DNA of 64,000 nucleotides from Caprimulgus europaeus (GCA_907165065.1 OU015530.1:46626965-46690964), one strand, 5' to 3'. Numbered from the stretch's first letter, positions 24,859 through 43,361 are shown. Numbers and translations are program-made. Notes: a model not told the origin generated them from the letters alone.

Positions 24859-27800
24859 AAATGTCTATCTCATTCAGAATAGGCCTTTGAGGGCTGCTGC
24901 TGTGTTTATCCAGGCTGCAGGGCCAGATGCATGAATTCCAACTCCCTCATCAGCAGTGTATAAAACACTGAATGAGAATGGGAGGAACCAATCAAATAAT
25001 GTGGGCAGAGCTGGAATTCATCCTAATTTGCTGCATACCCTTGCCTAATTGATGAATAAAGAATGGCAGAAGATCAATTGGTACAAGAGGATACATGTGA
25101 GATGGCTGAATATCTTTGAGGCAATTTCTGCATTAATAATACAAACACGAGCAATTACAATTCCTACTGTTTATTATCTTTCACTGCTTATCTATTATAG
25201 TTGTACCCATTTCTGAATCAAAGACCTCATTGTGCCAGGCAATATACCAGTATGTATCAAAGAAGCATTTCCTATCCAGACATTTTGATTTCCTGTAACA
25301 TACACTATACACAGCATTTGAGCAAAGCAGCCACCAATGGTTTTGATATACAAGGGCTAAAATCTTATTTCACTTGTAATAAAGACGTCATTATGTGCCA
25401 CTACGTGGACAAAATTATCTTCATATACCAATTGAAAAAGACAGTTTATTAAGTCATATTTCACTACTCGATTTGTAACCCTTTGTGATTATGTGTTGCA
25501 CTCCTTAAAGTGAATTGGTCTAGTTTTGGGAGGGGAAAATTGTATCAGAAAAATTATCTTGGTAGCTATGTTTTCATAATGTTTTGGTAGCTCTATCAAA
25601 ATAAAGTTTACACACTCTGTCTGTATAGTTAAATAATAAGTAAAATAATGTTACATCATTAGTGATTATTTTAAATTCTAATAAACCTCCAAACTGGGAG
25701 GGGGGGGAAGAAAAAGGTAGTATCAAAGTCCTCTAGTCAGTTTTCATTGATTGCAGATCTGTTCCATGTCTGTCAGCTTGAGGGTGTACTCCAAACTGGA
25801 AGAATGCAGAAATATTCTGCACATTAATTTTAAAATATTTAGTGATAAATATGCTACTTTTTAACATGGCATAGTGCAGTTATGCCTATTATGGAGGCAT
25901 TCTGGTTATTATAAGTATCTTTAAAAAAATGTGTATCAATTTATTCTAGCAGTAAATCCTAGATTTACTTAGATCTCCACAGGATCAATTATGCAGCTTT
26001 CCAAGAGGACTGAATATTAAAAAGTGGATATCTCATACAGTGCCTGCAAAGATTAGAATAGCTTACCAGTGTACATCAAAGATTTATCTACCTTAAGCTC
26101 CTACAAGAGAAGAAGTTTTTTTTCCACACTTGTACATGCTATGCATGCATAAGTGAGCACTGTTAAGCTGAGATGAAGAGGAGGTGAGGTACATCTGATG
26201 CCAGCAAAGACAATATACAGATGAGAAAAAGCTATTTTGTACCATCTAGATGCCATTTTCACAGTTAACAAATGTGGGTGGAAACATTTCTGTCTTAATG
26301 CAGGAATATTTATTCGACTATTCTTTATCTGTCTACCCTCCTTACTCCCCTTAAATGTAAAAATGGTTACATGATTAGATGACATCCTCCTTCAGATGGA
26401 AATATAATATATTTTCTATAAATTAGTTTTATTTGTAATTTATTGCATTGTGCAGGGATTTAAATTAAATTAAAAGTTAAAGTATATTTAAAGTGTTACC
26501 AAACATAGCCATCTGTAAAGGTATTTAATATAAAGTCAGAAACATGCTAATTCATGGTTCACTGCTAAGCTTGAGCAAGTGGGGGAATTCCTCACTGGCC
26601 AAGGAATGCTGCTTGTAAGAAGAGAAATTAACTGCCGATAGAAGAGTTGCGTCCTTCTGCATTTTCATAGTTTTTTCCTCATCCTGAAGGTTTTCCCCAA
26701 ACCTGTTATAAATGGGAAGATTCCAGCTGAGTCCACTGAGACAGGTCTGAGTTCCAAAGAGGGCTTGCTGCCTGGACATTTCCAGAGCTGAGCTCATCAT
26801 CTGAGGAGGTACATTTTTGATGAAGGCACCCAAATTACTGCCTTCTTTGGAGGCCTTTTTTATGCTTAGCCCTGAGTCAAAGGCTTTCAAGAACAGTTAT
26901 TTTTCACACTCAAGTTTGATAAGGATGCACTGGCAGTGCCATTCTTGTGCTGAGAGGCAGCAGCAACTGTGGTTCTAGGTGTCTCTGTTGGGCTACCAGA
27001 AAAATCCAGCATAAGTAAGCAATTAACTGGTTTTCCCTCAGTTTCTCTACATTTTTATTAATCTCCTTTGAAAAACATGTTGAGATCTATAGTGTAAATC
27101 GTGCACATAAGAGGATTTTCTTTATTGAAATTACCATGAACTGTTTCATGGTCTGTGCATTCAAATGCTGGATTATGTTTTGGGCAGTATTTCTGTACTA
27201 TAAAAACTCAGAAATATACTAAAATCTACTGTTTCATGTGTTATGGAAAAAAAAAAAATACTGTTGATAGCTGAGTAACAGCAGGAAACAGCTACTGCTA
27301 CAGTCTATTTTCAGATTTACAGCCCTGTGATTAGGCAGTAGGTTAATGGGAGTCATGGTGTAGTGTCAGCCCATGATTTGACACAGGACCTGACAAAGAA
27401 GATTCTTAGATAAAGACAGCATTGAAAAAGAGGGTAAGAGTGGAGGAGGAAGAATGATATTGTTTGTCTGCAAGGTTTTCATTCCTAGAAAAGGCCAAAA
27501 AAGCAACCAAGCACAGTGGAAGACACAGCCAATCCTGCCAATATTAGACCAGTTTTATCAGAAATAAATGATTCGTAATACGTGGTTTTTAGGATAGCTG
27601 GGCATGAATCAGATTCTGGAATTTATTTGCTTTCCATCTACTAGAGATGGAGTTTAAGTATTGAGATTAGACAAATACCTAACTTTTACACTGCTAAACT
27701 TGTGTCATGACTCTCAGTCTAAGTGCATTTCTCAAGGCTGGGGAAGAAAGCAGTCTTTGAATATAGTTTGCTCTGTACAAAAGTTCAGAATAAGGTTGGC

Positions 27801-29117
27801 ACATATCATAAAACTTACTTTAATATTTTAGAACACAGAGATGCATCAACACCTTAGAATTTGTCAGACTGCCCAGTGGCAAATTTAATCTATAGAATAA
27901 AAATCTGACTTAATTTAAGTCAATACATATATTTACCATTTCCATCAACACAAACACTAAAAGATAGAAAACACAGATAGCTAGTGATTGTCAATGACAG
28001 CAACTGACTGTGGCATCACTATACAGAAAATTGTCACCCATAAGGTAAACCCTGGTAACTGACAATGTGTATGATTTTAGCCCAACCCAACTGTGCTGAA
28101 TTAAAACACATTATACTGAAATCCCTAAACGGTAACCCTTTAAGCTACGTGTTTTGTCGTGCTTGACATACCATAGAAGTAGGTTGAGTTAGTCTCTTTG
28201 ACTAAAAATATTGTAATTGGCTTCTCCTCTTTCAGATGGTTTGCTTTATCATGACATTTAACTTTAAAGGCAGATCTCATTTTTACTGATCTTGGTCATC
28301 ATTTTAGAGATTTCATTTAGTGAAAGAAGACTGAATCCTAAAAATCTGGATTACACTGAGCATCTGACTCAATATTATGAAAAGTACTGTGGAGTTTACT
28401 GCTAATAAAATATTTTGCTTATGAAGCTTGATTGCTGTTTTCTTTTGAAACATCAAGATTTGCATAACATTTTAAGAAAAAAAAAAGTGTTTCCTTATAT
28501 GATATCATTATTGAAATTGTATAGAAGAGGAAAAGAAAATCATGTTTCTTCAAAAAAAAAAATCTCAACAGATGTTATAGAGTGAGGACCGTTCATAGTT
28601 GCCTGCCATTTCTTCTGTAGTACATCTACTTCACACATACAGACTCTACATTGAAATTAAGCATATAGCTTTTAATAGGGGCAGTTAGCTTACAGTTTTG
28701 CTGGTGTATTTTCCATTGGCAGTCTATAAGTGTCTCAGATATATTTATCTTAATTTATTACAAGTATTTCTAGCAAATAGTTTCTCATATATAGGTGGGT
28801 CATAGGCAGTTTTTTGACAACATTCAGTAGTGGAAATTAAAGAGGAGCGTTATGCTGCATTATTTCTCCTGTTGACCACTGGGTTACAAAGTATTATCTC
28901 TGGTCTTTGGATTAATAACTATAACTGCTAGAAGCATATTGTAAATGGTAACATTTATTCTAGTTGAAAACTAGCAGTTATTATCTGGTATTTGCTTAAA
29001 AGTTACCAATTTACCTTTCCTTCCAGGAAAAACTGCATGCTAAAATATTTGTAGAGCATAAACATAATGAAGAAACTCACACATAGAAGAAATGCACTGA
29101 TCATACCAACCTACCTC

Positions 29118-29212
29118 AAAAAAAAAACCAACAAACAAACCAAAACAAAAAACAAAAAAGGATTTTCTTCATCTGAATATTAAAAGAAAAAAAAATAACA
29201 AAACAAAACAAC
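29118..29212. repeat. A-rich (CAAA)-type simple sequence
   Basis: Two A-rich patches, 29118-29159 and 29180-29212, are built from CAAA/CAAAA units. The complement of the second kind of unit appears as GTTT runs elsewhere in the window. Confidence 0.85.
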
Positions 29213-30108
29213 AATTATACTGTGAGTTTTTCCAAGACAACCATCCAAATCCTGAAAGTTATTTTCTTGTATCATAGACAGCATCACAGAAGGACTAAGC
29301 AGTTAAAACTGCACTAAAACATCTTATGTTGTCTTTGTTACACGGTCTGTGTCCGAGACTATCGAGCCTCAAAATCACAGCAATTAATGACTCTTGTTTA
29401 TTCCTGTGATTTCCTGCTGATAAGAGTGTCACTCAAAAATAAATAATATAATTCAGCAGGATTTTAATTTAACTGGCTGCAATACACAGTTGGAAAAAAT
29501 TCTCAAGAGAAGCAGGATACACAGCTCTAAGTGAAAGCAAGAAGAGGTCAGAAGCTCTTGCACCAAGTCTTTGCACAGCCATAATAAAAACCTGCTGTAT
29601 AACAATACAACTGATCTTTCTTACAGAAACCCACTATCCCACTACCCTTTTAGCAGCCTGTGCCTTTTTTCACTTAGCAAGCCTTGTCTCACCTCCTTCC
29701 CTTCATTCTCCATCCCTCATGCCTGTCACTTGGCTTTCACCTTTCAGATTCACAGCAGCATTTGCAGATGTGCCCTTCACATATCAGATTGTGTTCATTA
29801 TGGGAAGTAACTTTCCAGCATTCTCCTGAGTGTGACTGCAGAAATGCAGGAATTCATTACAAAACAAAAGCAATGACACAAGTGTGAAAAGAACATACTG
29901 TCCTTTCTTCCTGCCTTGTCTCTCTTTTTCTCTCTTTCTCTCCGTTTTTAAACTAGCAACTGTATTGTATAAATATTTGTTATAAAGTAACTTCGAGGAA
30001 GAAAGATACAGACTCTCTTAATAATTTTTCATTTAATGTAACTTGAACTTTTTGAAAGACATTTATGTTACACAGGACATGAAAACACACCCTATTCAAA
30101 TCAGGACC

Positions 30109-30165
30109 AAAAGAAAAAAAAAAAAAGAAAAAAAAAGAAAAAAAAAAGAAAGAAAAAAAAAAAAA
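30109..30165. repeat. A-rich tract with scattered G (AAAAAG-type)
   Basis: 57 purines, nearly all A, with a G every 3 to 13 bases, followed by an AACCAACCCACC stretch. It looks like a degraded poly(A) or a simple repeat. No insertion body was found on either side. Confidence 0.85.
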
Positions 30166-33100
30166 CCAACCCACCACATTAAAAATTCACTTTACAACTA
30201 TCACTAAGCCAGATGGTTTAGTCTTGATGTCTTGGCACCTCTCTGCTCATTTATATTCTTCACTCTCCTACTCAAAACCCATTGTAATTGCTAGTATCTT
30301 TTTTCTTATTCTGGGAGAAGTTTCATTTGTAACATCCTCACATGAGAGAGGAGTAAGCAGAATATTAGTGCATAAGCCTGCATGGTTGCATTGGAATCAG
30401 AGGCATACAGCAATATTTTGACTATGTGGGTTTCATAGAGTGCATTTGAAGCAGTTCAGCAGGAAAATACCAATTATCATGATGACCCATAAATAACATC
30501 AAGCATTAGGTTTTTCTTGCTAAAAAAGTTACTGTGGGTAGCAAGCAGAGCATCTGCTGTACTGAGTGGCCTGGACTGCCACGTGTACTGATCTAAAGTA
30601 GAGAACCAAGTGGAAAGGTTTATGTGCTACTGGCATGTTGTTGTCATAACTGTAGATCTGAATTTTGCTCTGCTCAGGGAAGATGTACAAGATGCATAAT
30701 TACTCATTGCTCATTCATCTCCTTTAGTGAAATGGAATGTTTGAAGTTTCTGCCCTCAGCTGTCCATGCCCCGCTAACCACTCCTGTCCTACACTACACT
30801 TGATGGGATACCGTTTTTGAATATGTATCACTTAAATCCAAGAAAAAGCAGACAGCTGAGCTTAGACCTTAATGTGTTTTACCCACAGATAACAGGTGAA
30901 CAAGTGTAAGCAAGAAATAGTCTACATACAGACTTGCGCAGCTCTAATTAAAATAATACAGACGCCTACATGGACATTCTTTCTTTTTGTCAAAAGTGCC
31001 TTTTTCTTCTTGAGTTTAAACGTAGCCGCAAACAAGTGATACTTTGGCAGATGAGAATATGAGCTTGCTGCATAAGCTTTTGCCTAAATATCTCAAATTA
31101 AACCTATATAACTACAAATATAGACAAGCGCCAAAATTTATGTTAAAGCCAAGTAAGCTGAAATGTTGACATGTTCTAGTATCCAGATTAAAGTTAGTTA
31201 TATCATTTACACCTGTCAATTTAAGGAAACAAATTAAACTGATGTAATTTGAGCTCAAATCAGAATGAGAGTTTCCACACATGGTTTTACAGTGAATTAA
31301 TTAAAAGTCTGTCTACATCGGAAATTTGACCAGAATAGCTTTCTCATAAGAATGTGTCTCTTTGTAGATACTCTTGTTCCAGAAATGCCTGTCTGGTTTT
31401 GTTTTAGTTTTTCTCTTGTTCGTTTTAATGCACTCTTAAATAAGGAGATCTATGCTTCAAGTTATTTAGAAATACCTTATTTTAGAAGAAAAGATTCCCA
31501 AGTAGACAAAATCTTTAATGCATTTAAAACCACACTGTCACTTAACCCAGGCTATAAGCCAAAGCCCAGGGTTTTTTAGCTTCCGTATCTATCTTCCATA
31601 TTCAGGCTTTGAACACGGAAAAATATTTCAATTGTGATTCAGAAATCCTTTGACAGAGAGGAAAGCATAATTTATCATGCTGTGCTGGCTGATTTACTGT
31701 ACATGTAAGCTCTACTTACCACTATGAATAAAACTGATGGATTTAATTCCAGACCACATGAATGAGCCAGTATTTTTCTCTTTCCAGTTCAGTTGTGCAA
31801 TTGTCATGTGACAAGCATGCTGAACTTGTAAGGCAAACTGCAGAGCATCACAAGATCTGGGAAAATCTAGCCAAAAACTTAGAGCCACTGCTTTGGGAAG
31901 AAAATTATTGTAGTAAATTCCACATATACTTTTGGAAGCCTTTTAGATACAAGCAGTTGCAAGGAAATTGTAGTTGAATGTCAGGATTTTGAACAGCTGA
32001 AGCTGGTTGCAAACCAGCTGTGATGGAATGTCAAATTGACAATATGATAGGCTGATATCAAGAACCACCTCCTCAAATGATAAATTTCTACAGTCAGAGT
32101 GAGATGTTAAAGGAATATCTGTAGAATCACATTGTTTTTACCAGATGATCTTAAGAGTAAGTCAGAGTAACATTTCACCAAATGCAGTCTTCTGTTTCTG
32201 GCAGCAGGTAGTAGAGATGCCTACAGAAGAGCATAGGAAGGAGGCAAGCATATGGTTTTCCAAGAGTATGTCTTGGAATATGTTAGTGTTCCTCTAACAT
32301 CCATCAGTTTACTGCTTAGGAGCTTTCTGAACCAGAAACTATTTCTTAGTACTAAATTGCCTTCATTGGATTTTTATTCCACAGATGTGTCTATCTAAAT
32401 TCATGTCAACTTTTGGTATTAGTAACCTATGGGAAGGATTGCCACATCTTTAGTAAACTTTGCATGATGAACCACCATCTTTGTTCTGAATGTGTAACCT
32501 GCTAGTTCACCTGATACCACCCAGTTCTTGTGTTAGAAAAGACAGATTCCAGACCTCTGTCCTAATCCCCCACGACTGCAGTAGATAGGCATCCAAAACT
32601 GGCATAATGGTTTAGATCTAGTCTATGTAGGGTTAAATTCAAAATCAAATCATAGCTATCAATTTATCTTCCTAACTTCATGAGAGATCTGAAAAAAAAC
32701 CACCACCATTTATCTGTATAAATACCACATTCATTTAAGTTTTCTGGAAAAAAAACATTCCCTACTGATTTAAAGGTTTACTTCTGTGCCTGAAGTACAG
32801 GCACTTTGGCTTGGTTGACTTTGTAAGTGCTTCTTTAGCAGAGGATATCATCTTTTCTTAGGTCAGGAAAGCTGCAAGGCCTCCCTCTTCTTCCCACCCC
32901 CAGTGACACAATATCCAAATTGCAACATTTTAGAAAAAGAAAAAAAAAAGTCCCAATTGAGAGACAGTAGAAAGCTCTAGCAAGGAAACATTCTGGGATG
33001 CAGGTCTCCTCCTGGTCTGATTAGCTTCTGGGCTCCACATTACCTAATGGAAAGTAGTAAATCCTCTTATAGCTGTTATTTGGACTGTGATGTCCTGTTC

Positions 33101-33462
33101 CTTTTGTGCCTTAAATGAGACACAGGTTGTGAGCCTTTCTAATGGGACATTTTGTCTGAGATTGCAGGGACAAGACTAGCCAACATCCCTCTTTGAGTAG
33201 TTTGAGCAAAGAAAGGAGCAAGTTTAGAAAGGCTTATGCAGGTAGATGTGGTCTTAGATTGCTCACTGGTCTGAACAAGCCATTTCAGTCACTGGAGTTT
33301 CTTTTTAGTTGTTTTTAGGTGAGTTTCCAGCCAGATCAGTGAGCTCATCTGCCTCGTCCTGCAGCCAAACAGTGAGTATTGATAACACAAAAGAGGAAGA
33401 AAAAATTAGAGGACAAAATAGAGACAGGAGGAAGGTCCCTGATGGATCCCCTCCTACCTGAG

Positions 33463-33630
33463 ATACAGAGGTCCTACAGTCATTATATTTTGTTTTTAAA
33501 GCACATCCTAAAACTGTTTATACACCACATTAACACTAATATGAATCTCTCTGCAGTCAGGAATGCATTTAGGCAAGCATCCGGCCTTGGGTTAAAGACT
33601 TTAAAAACTAGAGAAGCCACAGCACTCCAG
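33463..33630 (+). repeat. Diverged direct repeat, copy 1
   Basis: The core 33498-33620 aligns without gaps to 34091-34213. I counted about 20 differences in 123 positions by eye (about 84% identity), mostly transitions. Shared landmarks include CATTAACACT, AGGAATGCATTT and GGCCTTGGGTTAAAG. Weak similarity extends left through an ACAGAGAGGTC-like stretch and ends shortly after 33620. I do not recognise the unit as a known element. Confidence 0.8.
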
Positions 33631-34069
33631 GAAACATCAATTCAGTTGTTATTTGTAATCAGTGTTAAAAAAAGGTGTCTTTTTTTCTAGCCCTGACTTT
33701 TCTGGCTTCAGCTTCCAAAAGTGAAATCTCATTATACCTATTTGTGCTAAGCTAAGAACCTGCTACAACTTGATATCCTTCAATATGTAGTTGTATCAAT
33801 AAGCAATTTAGCAGTTCCTGGATAAACAATTAGCAAACTCCTTAAAGTCCTCAGTCTTTCATTATTCAAGCAGCTTTCCAGAACTAGTATCATCTCTGTG
33901 GCTCCTTTCTGAACCACCTAAGTTTACATCATTTTTTCTGCAGCATGGACACAAAGCTTAGCCACTGCATTGCAGTATAATCATGGGGGGACAGCAACGT
34001 CCCATGCCTATTTGATGTTCCCTCTTTATGCGCACACCAAAGCTGTTTTGCCCTGATAGCTACAGCATC
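33621..34069. other. Spacer between the two direct repeats; no gene seen
   Basis: The sequence after copy 1 does not match the sequence after copy 2, so this is not an obvious 593-bp tandem duplication along its whole length. Confidence 0.5.
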
Positions 34070-34222
34070 ACACAGAGAGGTCATGTTTTGAAAGCATATC
34101 CCAAAGCCGTTTAGACATTACATTAACACTTGTGTGAATGTCTCTGCAATTAGGAATGCATTTTAGCAAGCATCTGGCCTTGGGTTAAAGGCTTTAAAAG
34201 CTACAGAAACCACCATACTCCA
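34070..34222 (+). repeat. Diverged direct repeat, copy 2
   Basis: The partner of 33463-33630, offset by exactly 593 bp in the ungapped core. It is immediately followed at 34223-34246 by a perfect hairpin (9-bp arms, loop TACTTT) that copy 1 lacks. Confidence 0.8.
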
Positions 34223-34246
34223 TGTGGTAGCTACTTTGCTACCACA
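34223..34246. repeat. 9-bp perfect inverted repeat next to copy 2
   Basis: Arm 34223-34231 (TGTGGTAGC) pairs exactly with 34238-34246 around the loop TACTTT. It is short enough to be chance, but it sits exactly at the end of the repeat copy. Confidence 0.6.
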
Positions 34247-34730
34247 ACAGTTTTATTTCACTATTTCATGTATTACCTGCATGTTTGCATTCATGACCTA
34301 CCTACTTCTTTCTTAAAAGTATATGTTGTCACATATCTCAGATAAAAACCTTTGCTCAAGGAATTACCAAATTTGTTCATAGAAATTGGTCATCCTCATT
34401 ACTTATTATACCACCCATTCCTGTCATCTGTAAATTCTAGTAGCAATGACTATACTCTCAAGACTACTGATAAAGATGTTATATAGCATTTGGTCAAGAA
34501 CAGATTGCATTGAGACTAGGTCCATAGTATGATGATTCATTATTACATTTTTTTGAGATCTGCTAATTAAGCATGATTTAATTAGAGAAAGTTTTTAATT
34601 AGAGCTGGATGGCAAATGATTTTTCCATATTGCAAAATCTTCAGGATTTCATGGGTTTTTTATCTTTCCTGAAATAGACTAAGATGCTAAAATCAAAAAT
34701 TTGGGGGTGGGGGAGAGGGGGCAGGCGGAT
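34247..34730. other. No gene seen; ends in a G-rich patch
   Basis: AT-rich unique sequence, with G runs at 34703-34721 (GGGGG-T-GGGGG-AGA-GGGGG) just before the purine microsatellite. The G runs could form a quadruplex-like fold together with the GG pairs that follow. Confidence 0.6.
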
Positions 34731-40037
<5,307 letters not shown>

Positions 40038-40109
40038 GAAATGCCTGAAATAAGCATTGTGCTCCCTGGAGACATAGAAAAGACTTTTCATCATCGAAAG
40101 CCCTGTCAG
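40038..40109 (+). CDS. Candidate 72-nt internal exon (24 codons), product unknown
   Basis: Strong splice context on both sides: a pyrimidine-rich run (CTTTTCTTCCATCCCTTTGT) ending CTTCCAG, and a donor CAG|GTAACTG at 40109/40110. The segment is exactly 24 codons, and phase 0 is open throughout: EMPEISIVLPGDIEKTFHHR, then KPCQ. An in-frame exon of this size could be a cassette exon of a large gene whose introns fill this window. No neighbouring exon was found and I do not recognise the peptide. A non-coding RNA exon or coincidence is the alternative. Confidence 0.33.
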
Positions 40110-43100
40110 GTAACTGATTATCTGAGTGTGTATGCTTACTCTGACTTGCCTCCATCACTCACAGCAAACATGAAGACAAATGCTGATCAAAATTCACTGC
40201 ACTTTCCTGCTTGCAACTGTAGGTAACTCTGAATTCAGCTGATATGTCCAGATTAACTGTACTACAATGCACCTCGCTAATACAAGGTGATACTTGGAAT
40301 GTTTAGAATCATGTTGATTAATTCCAGATAGGACCTTATGAAGTTTAAGACTTCTAATTTCTCTGTCTTTGGTATCAGATAAAAGAATATATAATTCTCT
40401 TTCCAGTCAGGACAGTGTGAGCTGGATTGTCTTTTACCCATGATTAGACATAACTTCATTTGCTTTTTTGACTCCCCACTGAAGAACTTACAAAATATAT
40501 TTGCTAGATTTAAAAAATAAATAGCATTACAACTCTAATTCCTGTTTCCTTTGAATAACATCTCCTCAGTAAAATGATGTACAAAGTACCATTTGTTATT
40601 TTAAAAGCATGGCTTTTCATAAGGCTCCTGTCATAAATAGGACATTTAGTATTGGATTCATTGTTAAACCAGACGGCATGCAGAGCTGGCAGCATTTTGC
40701 AGCGAGGCACACAGCCTGTTTTATCAATGAGTTCACAAACGATCAATAAAATCTTGGGAAGAAAAGCACTCCTTCTTGCCCAAATGGCAACAGAGATTTA
40801 TCACAGGAGTTTTATCTGTGGATATGACTATGCTTCTTTCATCTCAAGCAGCTACTAAAACAAAAACCCTTTCAAAGAGTCACATTGGCAGGTGATGACA
40901 GTGAAAGTTGAAAGGGTTGTTTGAAGGTTTTATTTTGACTACACTACACTGAGAGATAGGAGCTGTGCTTTAAACAACTCATTCTGAGAAACGTCTTGGT
41001 GTGCCCAATTAATAACAACGCAAGGTTCCACAGAAAATATATTTGTAATGACAGATTCTTAGTAGCTGCGTCAAGAACTGTTTTCAGCAAGTTTTTCCTC
41101 TCAGATGCATTCTTTGTATACCCAGTTTCTTATGGTCCTTGTGTTTCAAAAGGACCATAGTTTCTTTCTGCATCCATTATTCTGGTTATTGTTTGAAGTA
41201 CTTTCAGATCCAGTGGCATTCCTTTTGAAAACATCAGGATCTGACACACCTTTTCCCCCTTAAATCTTCAGACTCATCTGTTTTTCATATCTGCTCTTAT
41301 TCACAAGATAGAAATAAGCAAAATGCCTCAGGAAAAGCAAAGTAGTTTTGTCTTTAAAAGCCTGAAACCATCCAGCTCTGTGAGGCATTTTGATAGGGTG
41401 ACACTAGAGATAAAACAGACAAGTATGGGTTCAAGCTAACTGCCACAACCTGATTCACCAACAAGTCACTGGGAAACCTGCAGTTGCCTCCTCAAGCCTG
41501 AGGGCTGAAGCCCTGAGCAGGAGAGCCTATACATACTCAAGAATATCATGTCCTCATCATTGCCATTCAGAAAATCAAGCTGCAGATGAAGACATGCAAG
41601 GTATAGCCAAAAGAAGTAGCAGAAACCATGACTGCGAATCTTCCTTGGCATGGTGGAGTTGTCTTAAGGTCAGACTTACCAGCAACTGGCCATTTACCAC
41701 ATGAACGGAAAAGAAAAGCAGTGGGATTTATCAAGGAGACATCCCCAGTTTTGCATGATGTCTTTGTTTCAGAATGGAGCAAAGACCTCAGGGCTAATGG
41801 AGGTTTGGCTCAAAGCTGCACAGAAGCAGACCACATAAAAAAGCTGAAAATGGTATAATTCAAATATCCTTGTTGGAAGGCACAAAGATATATTTTGGAT
41901 AACTGTAGAGGAAATGCATTAAATTGAATTAGTGAATTGTTCAAAAGTAGAAATGCTGGGAAAATTGCCATGGAAATCCCCCATGATTTTTTTAACAAAT
42001 AGACATATTCAAAAATTCTGGCTGGAAAACAAATAATTCTTTTGGCTACAGGTTTTCAACCATTTCTAATTTTAAAAGATGTTTTCACTTGATGTTTCTA
42101 ACAAAGAGATTTCTTTCACTCTGGTTCTGAATTGTATATTTTTCCTGTGTTTTCTTGTTCAATCAGAATGAGATGAATGAATTTTTAAGCTTAAACAAAA
42201 TATAAATTTTAATTTCTTCCAAAAGTCCATTGAATTACTTTTTCATGTTTTGACTAGAAAGTGATAGGTTTGATTGGAATTACAGTTCTCTCTAAAAATT
42301 ATCACAGATTAATTTTGCCAGGATTTTTTTTTAATTTTCATGGCAACAGATTCTGACTGCCACTTACAGCACTGGGATTCCTTGTGCCTTTTTACTACCT
42401 CTCAGCATTGACATGCTATTATTACTTATGTAAATCACTTAGCTTACTTCTACTTTATTATCTGCTTAGTAAAATAACAGTATTTTCCTAGGTCAGGGAA
42501 GGTTTCTGAAGAATATTTATTAGGTACTTAGAACACAGAGAGCATGTCTTCTCCAACACTAGCATAAAATTTTTGCTATTATGTTTGTTTCTTGACATTA
42601 TTCTTGATGCACTCCTTACTAACACAGATAAGAATCACACCTTTACAGTGGTAAACACTACAGTATTTATTATTTAATTCACTCCCAAGCCTCCCAATTA
42701 CTGCTGGTGTTGTGTTCCTAATATCTGAGCCCAGAGCAGCGCGTATTCATCCATTTGTATTTGGGCTTTTAAGTCTATATAAACTTGGTGCTCTTAAAGG
42801 TTTGTGAAACATACAAACCAAACTTGGCTGAATTTTATTTTGATTCTAACACAGGTTTAAGAAGGCCCCAAAGGAGATTTTGTATAGAACTGGCAAATCT
42901 TTAACTATTTTCAATATGTATTTTTCCTTCAATTTTTGTACCTGTTGGTACAGTGTAATTGCAATCCTTCCTCCCTGGAGGATAAATCAGAAGATCATGA
43001 CAGTACAATTGGAAGCAGTCAGGCATCTTCCACAGATTGATATGTTTTGCTTCACTCACTCTAGTCCCCCTGCTGCTTTCCTACTTTTATCTCCAGATTT

Positions 43101-43361
43101 TCTTAGTCTGATTGCTTCAGACCATATATTGTGAGTGAGTGATGTCAATGGCATGTTTCATGCATAGAAAACTTGTAGCAGCCAGTGAAATACAACTTGA
43201 CAATGTTCTTAAGGTTTTTCTCCATGCCCTATCTGGTGAAAGACAAAATAGTTGTATTAACCACTCTTTGAAGATTGAAGTGTCAACAGAAAAATGCATG
43301 TTTTACTGAAGACTTCAAAAAATTTATGAACCTTTTGAATAGTATAAAATCCTTATGAAGA
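40110..43361. other. No gene seen; unique AT-rich DNA
   Basis: Short open frames only (for example 41628-41858), without splice support or recognisable motifs. No repeats of note lie before the LTR at 43362. Confidence 0.55.

Larger units (their letters stand above)
24859..33462. other. No gene seen; some non-coding stretches resemble conserved elements
   Basis: Position 24880-25200 is rich in homeodomain-like TAATTG/CAATTA cores and lacks repeats. The minus-strand frame 26552-26890 (112 codons, TTG start just after a TAA) has ordinary amino-acid composition but no domain or splice signals that I trust. The plus-strand frame 31788-31977 follows a CTTTCCAG acceptor-like site. A-rich simple sequence occurs at 29118-29212 and 30109-30165. 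Confidence 0.5.

Noticed and set aside
29118-30165. Possible retropseudogene tails at the A-rich patches
   Set aside because: No gene-like body upstream and no matching target-site duplications found by eye.
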